A stretch of 64,000 nucleotides of DNA, taken from the NCBI GenBank assembly GCA_017527825.1, contig JAFXPO010000004.1, forward strand, positions 62,001 to 126,000. The letters run 5' to 3'. A program made the translations under genes and the position numbers. The notes below the pieces were generated by a model. That model was not told the DNA's origin. It was given only the letters and a program-made list of their open reading frames with translations, and made no database searches. Positions 24,980-35,304 of this stretch are shown one piece after another. Each line of letters opens with the position of its first letter. Positions within the stretch are counted from its first letter, which is position 1. The stretch comes from Oscillospiraceae bacterium (lineage in GTDB: Bacteria; Bacillota; Clostridia; Oscillospirales; Oscillospiraceae).

Positions 24980-25225
24980 ATGACCAGACAGGAGATTTTG
25001 GAGCGCACCAAAAAGATCATTTACGACACCGTGCCCGAACTGGAGGGCGTTGAGCTCAAGGAGGATACCGTCGTCAACACCGACATGGGCATGGACTCCA
25101 TGAACTTTATCCTTGTCATCTGCAAGCTGGAGGCGGAGTTTGACGTGCGTATCCCCAACCGCCAGTGGAACAAGCTGTCCACGCTGGGCGAGGTGATCGA
25201 CGCCATCGAGAAGTACAAAAAGTGA
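24980..25225 (+). CDS. Dedicated acyl carrier protein
   Basis: 81-aa acidic four-helix carrier. Phosphopantetheine attachment Ser lies in TDMGMDSMNFILVICKLEAE (about residue 38; DSM instead of the usual DSL). The SD AAGGAG precedes the ATG. It differs from the housekeeping fatty-acid ACP context (no fab genes) and sits between an acyl ligase and an acyl-ACP thioesterase, so it is probably pathway-specific. Its stop overlaps the thioesterase GTG. Confidence 0.9.
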   Translation: MTRQEILERTKKIIYDTVPELEGVELKEDTVVNTDMGMDSMNFILVICKLEAEFDVRIPNRQWNKLSTLGEVIDAIEKYKK

Positions 25226-25950
25226 GCGGCATTTACGAGCGCTCGCTGCTGCTGGGCAGCGAGCATGTGGACTGCTTCCGCCGCCTTCGCACCTCCACAC
25301 TTTTTACCCTGCTGCAAACCGCTTCCATCCGCCACACGGAGGAACTTGGCATGGGGCGGGAGAAAACGCTGGACAGGGGGCTGCTGTGGATCGTTGCGCG
25401 GCAGTTTGTCGTCATCGACCGTATGCCGGTGTATGATGAGCGCGTCACGCTCCGCACCTGGCCGGGGGAGACGATGCGCGTGCTGTTCCCGCGCTACTAT
25501 GAAATTCTGTCCGAACGCGGGGAGACGCTGGTGCGCGGCAGCGCGGTCTGGTCGCTGATGGACGCGGAAACGCGCACCGCGGCGTTTCCCGACGAGTACG
25601 GTGTTGAGATTGCCGGCGTCGAAACCGGGCGCGAGCTGCCATTCCTCACGAAGCTGTCGGCAAGCGAAACGCCGCACGCGTTTGATTTCGCTGTTCCGTA
25701 TAGTTATGTCGACCTGAACGGACATATGAACAACACGCGGTATTTCGACCTGATCGAGGATCATCTGCCAGCGGCAAAAAGCGGAAAACTCTTGCGGGAA
25801 ATTCACACGGAGTACACGGCGGAGGCGAAGCTGGGCGCCGCGCTGCATGTAGCGTGGGGCGAAGCGGGCGGTCAATATTATGTAAATGGATCGTCGGAAC
25901 ACATCTGCTTTCGCATGAGCCTTCGCTATGAGGAGAACTGCAATGCATGA
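25222..25950 (+). CDS. Acyl-ACP thioesterase (FatA/FatB-like double hotdog)
   Basis: 242 aa. The N-terminal hotdog half has the YERSLLLGSEHVDCFRRL and TLLQTASIRHTEELG helix. The second half has YSYVDLNGHMNNTRYFDLIE, corresponding to the Asn/His catalytic motif N-x-H-x-N-N of acyl-ACP thioesterases. It hydrolyses acyl-ACP to free fatty acid. The GTG start overlaps the ACP stop (GTGA), giving translational coupling. Together with the ligase and ACP it would form a load/release cycle for a fatty acid. Confidence 0.88.
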   Translation: MSGIYERSLLLGSEHVDCFRRLRTSTLFTLLQTASIRHTEELGMGREKTLDRGLLWIVARQFVVIDRMPVYDERVTLRTWPGETMRVLFPRYYEILSERGETLVRGSAVWSLMDAETRTAAFPDEYGVEIAGVETGRELPFLTKLSASETPHAFDFAVPYSYVDLNGHMNNTRYFDLIEDHLPAAKSGKLLREIHTEYTAEAKLGAALHVAWGEAGGQYYVNGSSEHICFRMSLRYEENCNA

Positions 25951-26284
25951 GATGGGGCTGATGGACGCGATGATGCGCATGGTGAAGCGTATCTGCGAGG
26001 AGGAGAACCTGACGCGGGTGGACAAAATTGTGCTGGAGGTCGGTGAGCTGTCCGGCATCGAGCTTCCGTACCTGCACGACGGCTTTGACGCGGTGGTACA
26101 CGGCACGGAGTGGGAAGAGACAACGCTGGAGGTGGAAACGGTGCCGGGCGTGCTGCACTGCAACGACTGCGACATTGACTTTCCGCTGAAGAATCAGGAA
26201 TTGTTCTGCCCGGAGTGCTTCGGCAAGAACCTGTCCATCAAAGAGGGTCGGGACATGGTCTTGAAGTCCATCGAGGGCGACTAG
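25943..26284 (+). CDS. hypA: HypA-type nickel/zinc metallochaperone
   Basis: 113 aa. It keeps the N-terminal MHE nickel site (MHEMGLMDAMM), the EVGELSGIE strand and a zinc site Cys73-x2-Cys76 ... Cys89-x2-Cys92 (HCNDCDI, FCPECFG). HypA normally delivers Ni to NiFe hydrogenase or urease, but no such enzyme or hypB is in the window. It overlaps the thioesterase by 8 nt and so belongs to the same operon. The SD AGGAGA supports the ATG at 25943. Either a displaced accessory gene or a new role for this fold. Confidence 0.88.
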   Translation: MHEMGLMDAMMRMVKRICEEENLTRVDKIVLEVGELSGIELPYLHDGFDAVVHGTEWEETTLEVETVPGVLHCNDCDIDFPLKNQELFCPECFGKNLSIKEGRDMVLKSIEGD

Positions 26285-26303
26285 AAAAAAGAGGCTGATA
26301 CCA

Positions 26304-27050
26304 ATGACAAAACAGGGAAAAAGGACGGCTGCCACCACGGCGGTCGCGCTGCTGGCGGCGGCGAGCGTTACCACGGGCAGCTTGTTCGAGACGCCGGCGG
26401 CGCTGCTGCCGGACGATGCCGCGCCGTCCATTGTATACAATGTGAACAACGGTCTGGACGGCGCGGAAGATGGCGACGTCGGCGCCGCCGAGGATGAGAG
26501 CGAAGAGACGCGCAGACGCGGCGGCATTCGCGCGGTGCTGCGGCAACGGATTTTGCAGCTGCCGCTATTCGTGCGCCTTCTGGTGATCCTGCCGCTCTGG
26601 GCGCTGGGTACGGTGATCCTCACGGCGGCGGGCGCGGCGTGGACGCTGCTCTCGCCGGTGCTGGGCAAGATCGCGGGCTTCGCGCTGATGCTCGCGCTGC
26701 TCATCGGCGCGTTTGTGCTGGCGGCAAAGGCGGCGTTCCCCGACCTGCCGGTGAAGAAGCTGCTCTCCCGCCGGAGCCTCGTAGCGCTGGTGCTCGGCGC
26801 GGCGGCGCTGAGTCTTGCCGACGCGATCCTCGGCGCGGTGTGGACAGACTATGAGCAGGCGAAGGACATTGTACTCTCCGCGGGATTCTTTCTCACGCTT
26901 TCCTGCGCGGCGGTTCCCTTTGCCCTGCGGGAGCAGAAGAGCCGCCTGAACGCGAAGGAGAAGCCGGAACAGCCCAAGCAGCCGGAGACGCTGACCTTCC
27001 ATGACGGCGTGAGTACGTTCACAGTGCGCGTGCCGAATATCGGCGGATAA
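26304..27050 (+). CDS. Polytopic membrane protein of unknown function
   Basis: 248 aa. The N-terminus resembles a signal or TM segment (ATTAVALLAAASVTTG), followed by an acidic linker (about residues 35-75). Then come about four TM segments (88-112, 118-142, about 155-178, about 185-205) and a charged tail ending in a strand-like THF-type segment (FHDGVSTFTVRVPNIGG). It starts 19 bp after hypA and is likely the last gene of that operon. I do not recognise the family. Confidence 0.6.
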   Translation: MTKQGKRTAATTAVALLAAASVTTGSLFETPAALLPDDAAPSIVYNVNNGLDGAEDGDVGAAEDESEETRRRGGIRAVLRQRILQLPLFVRLLVILPLWALGTVILTAAGAAWTLLSPVLGKIAGFALMLALLIGAFVLAAKAAFPDLPVKKLLSRRSLVALVLGAAALSLADAILGAVWTDYEQAKDIVLSAGFFLTLSCAAVPFALREQKSRLNAKEKPEQPKQPETLTFHDGVSTFTVRVPNIGG

Positions 27051-27108
27051 AAATGTACAAAGCTGCGCTGCATCGCGCTATCCCGGCTGTGCGGCGGAGA
27101 CAAATATG

Positions 27109-27122
27109 CATGAATATTCATG
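27109..27122. promoter_or_regulatory. ARG-box-like palindrome upstream of argG
   Basis: Perfect palindrome CATGAATATTCATG centred about 15 bp upstream of the -35 box. It contains TGAAT/ATTCA half-sites like ArgR/AhrC boxes but with the half-sites directly adjacent rather than separated by 4 bp. Confidence 0.45.
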
Positions 27123-27129
27123 GCGTCCC

Positions 27130-27158
27130 TTGACAATTCCATGATATATTCCTATAAT
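27130..27158 (+). promoter_or_regulatory. Consensus sigma-A promoter of argG
   Basis: Perfect TTGACA, 17-bp spacer, perfect TATAAT; the strongest promoter in the window by consensus. Its -10 overlaps the left arm of the dyad at 27156-27185. Confidence 0.88.
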
Positions 27159-27188
27159 AGTCTCATATTCCGGTATGGGACTATTTTT
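27156..27188 (+). terminator. Hairpin/dyad with T-run overlapping the argG promoter
   Basis: AATAGTCTCATA / TATGGGACTATT fully paired (one G-U), 6-nt loop, then T's. It could end transcription from the upstream lipid operon. It cannot form fully in RNA started at the argG promoter because initiation falls inside the left arm, so it may alternatively be an operator. Confidence 0.55.
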
Positions 27189-27209
27189 ATGCACGTTGGA
27201 GGCACTGGC

Positions 27210-28433
27210 ATGAACAAGGAAAACATCAAGAAGATCGTACTCGCCTATTCGGGCGGTTTGGATACATCGATCATCATTCCCTGGCTCAAGGAGCACTACA
27301 ACAACGCGGAGATCATCGCGGTAGCGGCGGATGTCGGTCAGGGAGACGGCGAACTGAACGGTCTGGAGGAGAAGGCGCTCAAAACCGGCGCGAGCAAGCT
27401 GATCGTCGCCGACCTTACGGACGAAATGGTGGACGAGGTCATCGTTCCCGCGCTCAAGATGGACGCGAACTATGAGACCTATCTGCTGGGCACTGCCTTT
27501 GCCCGCCCGGTCATCGGCAAGAAGATCGCGGAGATCGCGCTCGCTGAGGGCGCGGACGCCATCGCCCACGGCTGCACCGGCAAGGGCAACGATCAGGTGC
27601 GCTTTGAGCTGGCGATCGCGCGCTACGCGCCGAACATGCCGGTCATCGCGCCGTGGCGCGAGTGGGAGATCAAGTCCCGCGATGAGGAGATCGACTACGC
27701 CGAGGCGCATCATGTGCCGCTCAAGATTTCCCGCGAGACCAACTATTCCAAGGACAAGAACCTCTGGCACCTGAGCCATGAGGGGCTTGACCTTGAAGAC
27801 CCCGCCAACGAGGCGCAGCTGGAGAAGCCGGGCTTTTTGGAAATGGGCGTCTCTCCCTTGCAGGCGCCGGACGAGCCGGAGTATGTCAGCGTGGAATTTG
27901 AAGCCGGCGCGCCGGTGGGTGTCAACGGCGTGAAGATGAAGGCGAGCGACGTGATCCGCAAGCTCAACGAGCTGGGCGGCAAGCACGGTATCGGCATCAT
28001 CGATATTGTGGAAAACCGTCTCATCGGCATGAAGGACCGTGGCGTCTACGAGACCCCCGGCGGCGCGATCCTCTACTACGCGCATGAGCATCTGGAAATG
28101 ATTACCGTGGACAAGGAGACGCTGCACGTCAAGAAGAAGCTTGCCATCGACTACGCCGACCTCATTTACAACGGTAAGTGGTACACGCCCTTGCAGGAGT
28201 GCCTGACGGCGTTTGCCAACGAGAGCAACAAGTACGTCACCGGCTCGGTGAAGCTCAAGCTCTACAAGGGCAATATCATTCCCGCGGGCATGACGTCGCC
28301 GTATTCCCTCTACTCCGAAAACCTGGTCACCTTCGGCGACAGCGACTATGATCAGGCGCAGGCGGCGGGCTTTATTGACTGTTGGGGCTTGCCCACCAAG
28401 GTGCAGGCGTTAAGAGAACAGGGCAAGCTTTAA
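27210..28433 (+). CDS. argG: Argininosuccinate synthase
   Basis: 407 aa. It condenses citrulline and aspartate with ATP to argininosuccinate in arginine synthesis. The N-terminal PP-loop [11 protein letters not shown] and the signatures [15 protein letters not shown] and [14 protein letters not shown] are intact. The ATG at 27210 has GGAGG 10 nt upstream; the longer in-frame start lies inside the promoter. It is followed by argH after a 170-bp gap containing a structured repeat. Confidence 0.97.
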   Translation: MNKENIKKIVLAYSGGLDTSIIIPWLKEHYNNAEIIAVAADVGQGDGELNGLEEKALKTGASKLIVADLTDEMVDEVIVPALKMDANYETYLLGTAFARPVIGKKIAEIALAEGADAIAHGCTGKGNDQVRFELAIARYAPNMPVIAPWREWEIKSRDEEIDYAEAHHVPLKISRETNYSKDKNLWHLSHEGLDLEDPANEAQLEKPGFLEMGVSPLQAPDEPEYVSVEFEAGAPVGVNGVKMKASDVIRKLNELGGKHGIGIIDIVENRLIGMKDRGVYETPGGAILYYAHEHLEMITVDKETLHVKKKLAIDYADLIYNGKWYTPLQECLTAFANESNKYVTGSVKLKLYKGNIIPAGMTSPYSLYSENLVTFGDSDYDQAQAAGFIDCWGLPTKVQALREQGKL

Positions 28434-28435
28434 AC

Positions 28436-28546
28436 TTCAAAAAAGCGCAAGCGCCTTTTTGAACAGGATTCGCTGCGTTTCCCGTGCGCCGCTGGCGCAC
28501 GGGCACTCCGCGCAAAGTGAAACTTCTGACGCGCATGTTGTCAGAA
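28436..28546 (-). repeat. Three-hairpin dispersed repeat, copy B
   Basis: Inverted counterpart of the element at 9834-9945. Hairpins are TTCAAAAAAGCGC/GCGCCTTTTTGAA (28436-28448/28451-28463), a perfect CCCGTGCGCC/GGCGCACGGG (28481-28490/28494-28503) and TTCTGAC/GTCAGAA (28524-28530/28540-28546). Length 111 bp against 112 bp for copy A. It starts 3 bp after the argG stop and lies before argH. Confidence 0.8.
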
Positions 28547-28604
28547 ATTTCGACCAAAAATCTTTCGCGCCTGCTGGCACGAAACTCTGCGAGGCGTTTC
28601 ATTT

Positions 28605-29978
<1,374 letters not shown>

Positions 29979-29988
29979 GGACAGACCG

Positions 29989-30975
29989 ATGATTTCTCTC
30001 AAGGGCAGAAACTTTTTAAAGCTTCTGGATTTCACCCCGGAGGAAATCCAGTACCTGATCGATCTTGCCGCCGATCTCAAGGCGAAGAAAAAGGCAGGCA
30101 TTCCCCATAGAAGCTGCAAGGGCAAAAGCGTGGCGCTGATCTTCGAGAAAACCTCCACCCGCACCCGCTGCTCATTCGAGGTCGGCGCCTACGACCTCGG
30201 CATGCACGCGGTGTATCTCGACCCTTCCGCCAGTCAGATCGGGCACAAGGAGTCCATCGCCGACACCGCGCGGGTGCTGGGGCGGATGTTCGACGGGATT
30301 GAATACCGCGGCTTTGAGCAAACGCGGGTGGAGGCGCTGGCGAAGTACGCAGGCGTGCCGGTGTGGAACGGTCTCACCAACGAGTTCCACCCCACGCAGA
30401 TTCTCGCGGACTTTCTCACCATGCAGGAGCACTTCGGCCCCCTCAAGGGACAAAAGCTCGTGTACATGGGCGACGCGCGTTACAATATGGGCAACTCCCT
30501 GATGGTGGGATGCGCGAAGATGGGCATGCGCTTCGTCGCCTGCGCGCCGGAGAAGTATTTCCCGAACCCTGAACTGGTGGCACAGTGCCAGGCAATCGCG
30601 AAAGAAACCGGCGCGACGCTGGAGTTCATCACCGACCCGACGCGAGCCGTCCCCGGCGCGAACGTGATTTACACGGATATCTGGGTATCCATGGGCGAGC
30701 CGAAAGAGGCGTGGGAGGAGCGTATCGCGGATTTGAAGCCCTACCGCGTGACCATGGAGCTGCTGGACGCCGCGGGACCGCAATGTAAATTTGAACATTG
30801 TCTGCCGTCGTTTCACGATCTGGAAACCACCATCGGGCGGGATATTTATGACAAGTTCGGTGAGGAGTGTTTGGAGGTCACCAACGAGGTCTTTGAAAGC
30901 GACCGCTCCATCGTGTTTGACGAGGCGGAGAACCGACTGCACACCATCAAGGCGGTCATGGCGGCGACGCTGTAA
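29989..30975 (+). CDS. argF: Ornithine carbamoyltransferase
   Basis: 328 aa. It makes citrulline from ornithine and carbamoyl phosphate. Carbamoyl-phosphate site STRTR ([15 protein letters not shown]), HPTQ ([12 protein letters not shown]), the DxxxSMGE-type segment WVSMGEP and HCLPSF are all present, which fixes it as ornithine rather than aspartate transcarbamylase. It could also run catabolically, but linkage to argG and argH favours biosynthesis. Confidence 0.95.
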   Translation: MISLKGRNFLKLLDFTPEEIQYLIDLAADLKAKKKAGIPHRSCKGKSVALIFEKTSTRTRCSFEVGAYDLGMHAVYLDPSASQIGHKESIADTARVLGRMFDGIEYRGFEQTRVEALAKYAGVPVWNGLTNEFHPTQILADFLTMQEHFGPLKGQKLVYMGDARYNMGNSLMVGCAKMGMRFVACAPEKYFPNPELVAQCQAIAKETGATLEFITDPTRAVPGANVIYTDIWVSMGEPKEAWEERIADLKPYRVTMELLDAAGPQCKFEHCLPSFHDLETTIGRDIYDKFGEECLEVTNEVFESDRSIVFDEAENRLHTIKAVMAATL

Positions 30976-30995
30976 CGCAAAAACGGTCGAAAAGA

Positions 30996-31030
30996 GGAAC
31001 ACAAAACCTTGCGTTTTGTGTTCCTTTATT
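30996..31030 (+). terminator. Terminator after argF
   Basis: GGAACACAAAAC-cttgc-GTTTTGTGTTCC then TTTATT. The right arm overlaps the fumC promoter -35 box. Confidence 0.8.
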
Positions 31031-31037
31031 ATACAAT
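31009..31037 (+). promoter_or_regulatory. Promoter of fumC
   Basis: TTGCGT, 17-bp spacer, TACAAT, embedded in the argF terminator, 25 bp before the fumC ATG. Confidence 0.65.
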
Positions 31038-31062
31038 ATCATGTTGGAAGGGAAGTGATCGG

Positions 31063-32438
<1,376 letters not shown>

Positions 32439-32442
<4 letters not shown>

Positions 32443-33119
32443 ACAATCGCTTCCACAACCGAATGACGGCGCTGCTGCTCACGCTGGTTTTTTGCGTGAG
32501 TCTTGCGCCGCGCACGTCGGCGGTGGCGGAGCGAATCGGCGACTACCGCGACCTCAACCCCAACGCGTGGTACGCTCAAGGCGTCCGCTACTGCGTGGAA
32601 AAGGGCGTCATGTCCGGCTACGGGAACGTCAACCACTATTTCAATCCCGACGGCCTTGTGAAACGCGCGGAGCTGGCGACGATCCTCTGGCGGATGGAGG
32701 GTTCGCCCACGACGGGGCTGACCCTTCGCTTTGATGACGTGGAGGAGGGAAGCTGGTACGAGGAACCGGTGCGCTGGATTGTGTTGACCGGCATCATGGA
32801 TGCGAAGGAGCCGTCGGTGTTCGGCGCGGAGCGGGTCATCACGCGCGATCAGTTCGCCCTGGCGCTGTGGCGGTATGCGGACTATCGCAACGGCTTTGTA
32901 CCGCAAATCGACGACCCGGAGTTCGAGACCTATGACGACCGTGATATCACCCGACCGGAGGCGATGGAGGCTATGCGCTGGGCGAGCGCACTGGGGATCA
33001 TTACCGGCGTTCACGACATGAACGGGCGATATGTGATTACCCCGTGGGCGCAGGTGCAGCGCAGCTCGGCGGCGACGATCCTGATGCGGTTCTGCCTTGA
33101 CATGGGAATTTGTGATTGA
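32439..33119 (+). CDS. Small secreted SLH-domain protein
   Basis: 226 aa, GTG start overlapping the fumC stop (GTGA). Signal peptide about residues 1-28 ([16 protein letters not shown] core). Three SLH-like modules fill the rest: [38 protein letters not shown], and a degenerate [20 protein letters not shown]. It is almost entirely SLH, with no attached enzymatic domain, so it may be a wall-bound structural or spacer protein. Coupling to a cytosolic fumarase is odd. Confidence 0.82.
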
Positions 33120-33148
33120 AAAAAGGAGCGGGTGACCGCTCCTTTTTT
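33119..33148. terminator. Bidirectional terminator
   Basis: AAAAAAGGAGCGG-gtga-CCGCTCCTTTTTT between convergent genes; A/T tails on both sides. Confidence 0.9.
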
Positions 33149-33154
33149 ACGTCC

Positions 33155-34501
33155 TCAGTACAGGCTCAGCAGCGACAGCGTCACCGCGCCGAAGTACATC
33201 CAGACACGAAAGACCCGTCCGCCGGATTCCGAAGGCTCTCGCGCCGCCAGCGACCACGCTGCGCAGCCGCAGCCAAACGCCAGCACGCAAACCAGCCACG
33301 TCGATTGTAGGCGCTTGGGCGTGAAGCCGAAGCAGCTGATGTACAGCGCCAGCTTGGAGAACGCCACCACAGCCAGAAGAAAACTCTCGGCGAGGAGCGT
33401 GAGGCACAGCGCCCGCAACGCCTTTTGCCGCCGGACGTCCTCTCTGGACGAACGTGTCACCAGCCACAGCAGCGCAAAGTTGACCGCCATGACCTTGCAC
33501 AGCTCAAAGAATCCCTGCCGCGCGTACTCTGCCACGCTGAAGCCCTCGGCGGGGGCGCCGGCAAACGCGCCGAAAAGATACTGTCCCTGCACGGCGAAAA
33601 AGAGCGCGTAGAGGGCGCAGAACAACGCCATCAGCACCAGCCATACCCGTTCCGGCACGCCGCGCAGCGCCTCCATCTGCTCCGCGATGGCACCGGAGCG
33701 GCGGCGGAGCGCCGCCTTGTCCTCGCGCCGCGCTCCGCCCAGCAGCCCGTACAGATACGCGCCGACGGGCAGGCTCAGCAGGAAGCGACCCGTAAACTCG
33801 GTGACGTCAATATCCCACTCGAAACGGAACAGCCGGACGACTTCGCTCAGCAGCGCGGCAAAGCCGCTGTCAGCGGAGATCAGCAGGTTGGCAGCCCACA
33901 CCAGCAGCCCCAGCGCCGCGGCGCTCATAACCGCCGACCAGACGACGGTTTCCGCCTCCGGTTTTTTGCGTTTTCCGCGCAGCCGGGAAAGGGCAAAGCC
34001 TATTGTGCGCAGCCGGAGAAAGAAATGCCTGAACGGAAACAGCACAAAGCCGTCCAGCGCGTCCAGCGGCAGCAGATGCCCGCTTCCGCCCTCCAGCAGC
34101 GTATCGGAGCGGGAAAGCACCCACCATACCGCGAAGATGTGCAAAAATGCGTAGGTGCTGTCGCCCCACACCTGCCCGCGATCCGCAAGCAGGCTGAGCA
34201 GATTTGCCAGCGCACAGCCCAGCCAGACCCAGCTTTCCTGCTTGCGCGGGACGCCGCGGTGCAGCAGCTCGGTTAGCGCGACAAAACCAATGGTGAAGCC
34301 GGCGAGCAGCAGTTTCATCTCTGCCGAACTGTAGCTCGCCCACTGGCTGACGTATCCGTAGGCGAGCGGATACAGCAGCAGCGCCGCGATGATTTCATGC
34401 CGGGACGCCGCAAACGGGACGCGCTCCGGCGTTGCGGAACCGGTTTGTGGCGCAGACGGCTGCCCTGAGACCACAGAGACCTCCGGTTGATTCGTTTCCA
34501 T
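33155..34501 (-). CDS. Polytopic membrane protein, DUF4173-like
   Basis: 448 aa. A Pro/Ser/Gly-rich cytoplasmic N-terminus (1-30) is followed by about ten hydrophobic segments. The block GFSVAEYARQGFFELCKVMAVN in the fourth quarter is reminiscent of DUF4173 proteins; this assignment is from memory and moderate. The SD AAGGAG supports the start. It begins 16 bp after the XRE gene and shares its operon with the DUF2975/XRE pair. Function unknown. Confidence 0.68.
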   Translation of the reverse strand: METNQPEVSVVSGQPSAPQTGSATPERVPFAASRHEIIAALLLYPLAYGYVSQWASYSSAEMKLLLAGFTIGFVALTELLHRGVPRKQESWVWLGCALANLLSLLADRGQVWGDSTYAFLHIFAVWWVLSRSDTLLEGGSGHLLPLDALDGFVLFPFRHFFLRLRTIGFALSRLRGKRKKPEAETVVWSAVMSAAALGLLVWAANLLISADSGFAALLSEVVRLFRFEWDIDVTEFTGRFLLSLPVGAYLYGLLGGARREDKAALRRRSGAIAEQMEALRGVPERVWLVLMALFCALYALFFAVQGQYLFGAFAGAPAEGFSVAEYARQGFFELCKVMAVNFALLWLVTRSSREDVRRQKALRALCLTLLAESFLLAVVAFSKLALYISCFGFTPKRLQSTWLVCVLAFGCGCAAWSLAAREPSESGGRVFRVWMYFGAVTLSLLSLY

Positions 34502-34516
34502 ATTCGATTCTCCTTG

Positions 34517-34720
34517 TTATTCCCTGAATTCCAGAATGTCGCCCGGCTGGCAGTCCAGCTCGTGACACAGCGCCATCAGCGTCGAGAAGCGGATCGCCTT
34601 TGCCTTGCCGGTCTTGAGGATGGAAAGATTCGCGGGCGTGATGCCGATTTTCTCCGCCAGCTCGCCGCCGGAAATCTTCCGCTTTGCCATCATCACGTCG
34701 AGGTTGACCAGTATCTCCAT
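34517..34720 (-). CDS. XRE-family HTH regulator (YozG-like)
   Basis: 67-aa compact Cro/C1-type HTH: NLDVMMAKRKISGGELAEKI, then GITPANLSILKTGKAKAIRF. The short RFSTLMALCHELDCQPGDIL tail is the hallmark of the YozG-like subgroup, which is usually encoded next to a DUF2975 membrane protein, as here (9 bp apart). Probably a repressor of its own operon, perhaps with activity set by the membrane partner. Confidence 0.9.
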   Translation of the reverse strand: MEILVNLDVMMAKRKISGGELAEKIGITPANLSILKTGKAKAIRFSTLMALCHELDCQPGDILEFRE

Positions 34721-34729
34721 GCCGTCACC

Positions 34730-35179
34730 TCAAACCGTCAAATCCAGTTCGTCCTTCATCGCGATCGCCTGCTGAAAGGCGTTTTTCACGATGCGGACAA
34801 TGAGCGCCATGAAGCCTGCCGCCACGGCAATGAAGCCGAAGGGAAGATAATAGCGGCAGCTCACCGCGCACAGCACGGCGGCAAGGAGGCAGCAGTGACT
34901 GATGACACGCATGTGGCTCACATTCTCCTCCGCGAAAACCTTGCCGTGCCGGATGTTCCAGAGCAGCGCCCAGAGCTTCCACAGACAGACCCACGCAAAA
35001 ACGCTTCCGCCGATGATGACAGCGGAGAGCTGATCGGCATACTTGAAATCCCACGCGCGCGTGACGGCAAACCATTGTGCGAACCGGCGGCAGCCGACGT
35101 CCAGCGCCAGCAGACAAAGCGCAAATACGATCACACACGCCTGAGAGAGCGTTACGCTCTTATCCTTGTTCCAATTCAT
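34730..35179 (-). CDS. DUF2975 membrane protein (YoaS-like)
   Basis: 149 aa with four TM segments (about residues 10-30, 48-70, 88-105, 112-135) and the family-typical RVISHCCLLAAVLCAVSCRYY. The ATG at 35179 has AGAGGTGG upstream; a longer form would overlap the -10 box. It is first gene of a three-gene operon with the YozG-like XRE and the DUF4173-like protein. Function unknown; the DUF2975-XRE pairing recurs across Firmicutes. Confidence 0.85.
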   Translation of the reverse strand: MNWNKDKSVTLSQACVIVFALCLLALDVGCRRFAQWFAVTRAWDFKYADQLSAVIIGGSVFAWVCLWKLWALLWNIRHGKVFAEENVSHMRVISHCCLLAAVLCAVSCRYYLPFGFIAVAAGFMALIVRIVKNAFQQAIAMKDELDLTV

Positions 35180-35202
35180 GCGTACCACCTCTTTCTGCGC
35201 AC

Positions 35203-35244
35203 AGCATAGCATGGTCATTATCGTTTGTCAACAGAAAATTATCG
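35203..35244 (-). promoter_or_regulatory. Consensus promoter flanked by direct-repeat operator candidates
   Basis: Minus strand: TTGACA (complement 35226-35231), 17-bp spacer, TATGCT (complement 35203-35208). ATTATCG occurs at 35217-35223 and 35238-35244, 21 bp apart (two helical turns), flanking the -35 box. This fits dimeric XRE binding and autoregulation. Confidence 0.7.
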
Positions 35245-35265
35245 AAAAACAATAAAACAGAGAGC

Positions 35266-35299
35266 AAAGCGGAAGGCAGCAAACGCTGCCTTCCGCTTT
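35266..35299 (-). terminator. Terminator of the SLH/flagellar minus operon
   Basis: AAAGCGGAAGGCAGC-aaac-GCTGCCTTCCGCTTT, 5 bp beyond the stop at 35305; T-rich on the minus-strand exit side. Confidence 0.75.
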
Positions 35300-35304
35300 G
35301 TCGG

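Noticed and set aside
26565..27142. Minus-strand open frames opposite the 26304 membrane protein
   Set aside because: Basic Arg/Gln-rich antisense translation; the plus-strand gene has SD, operon context and TM segments.
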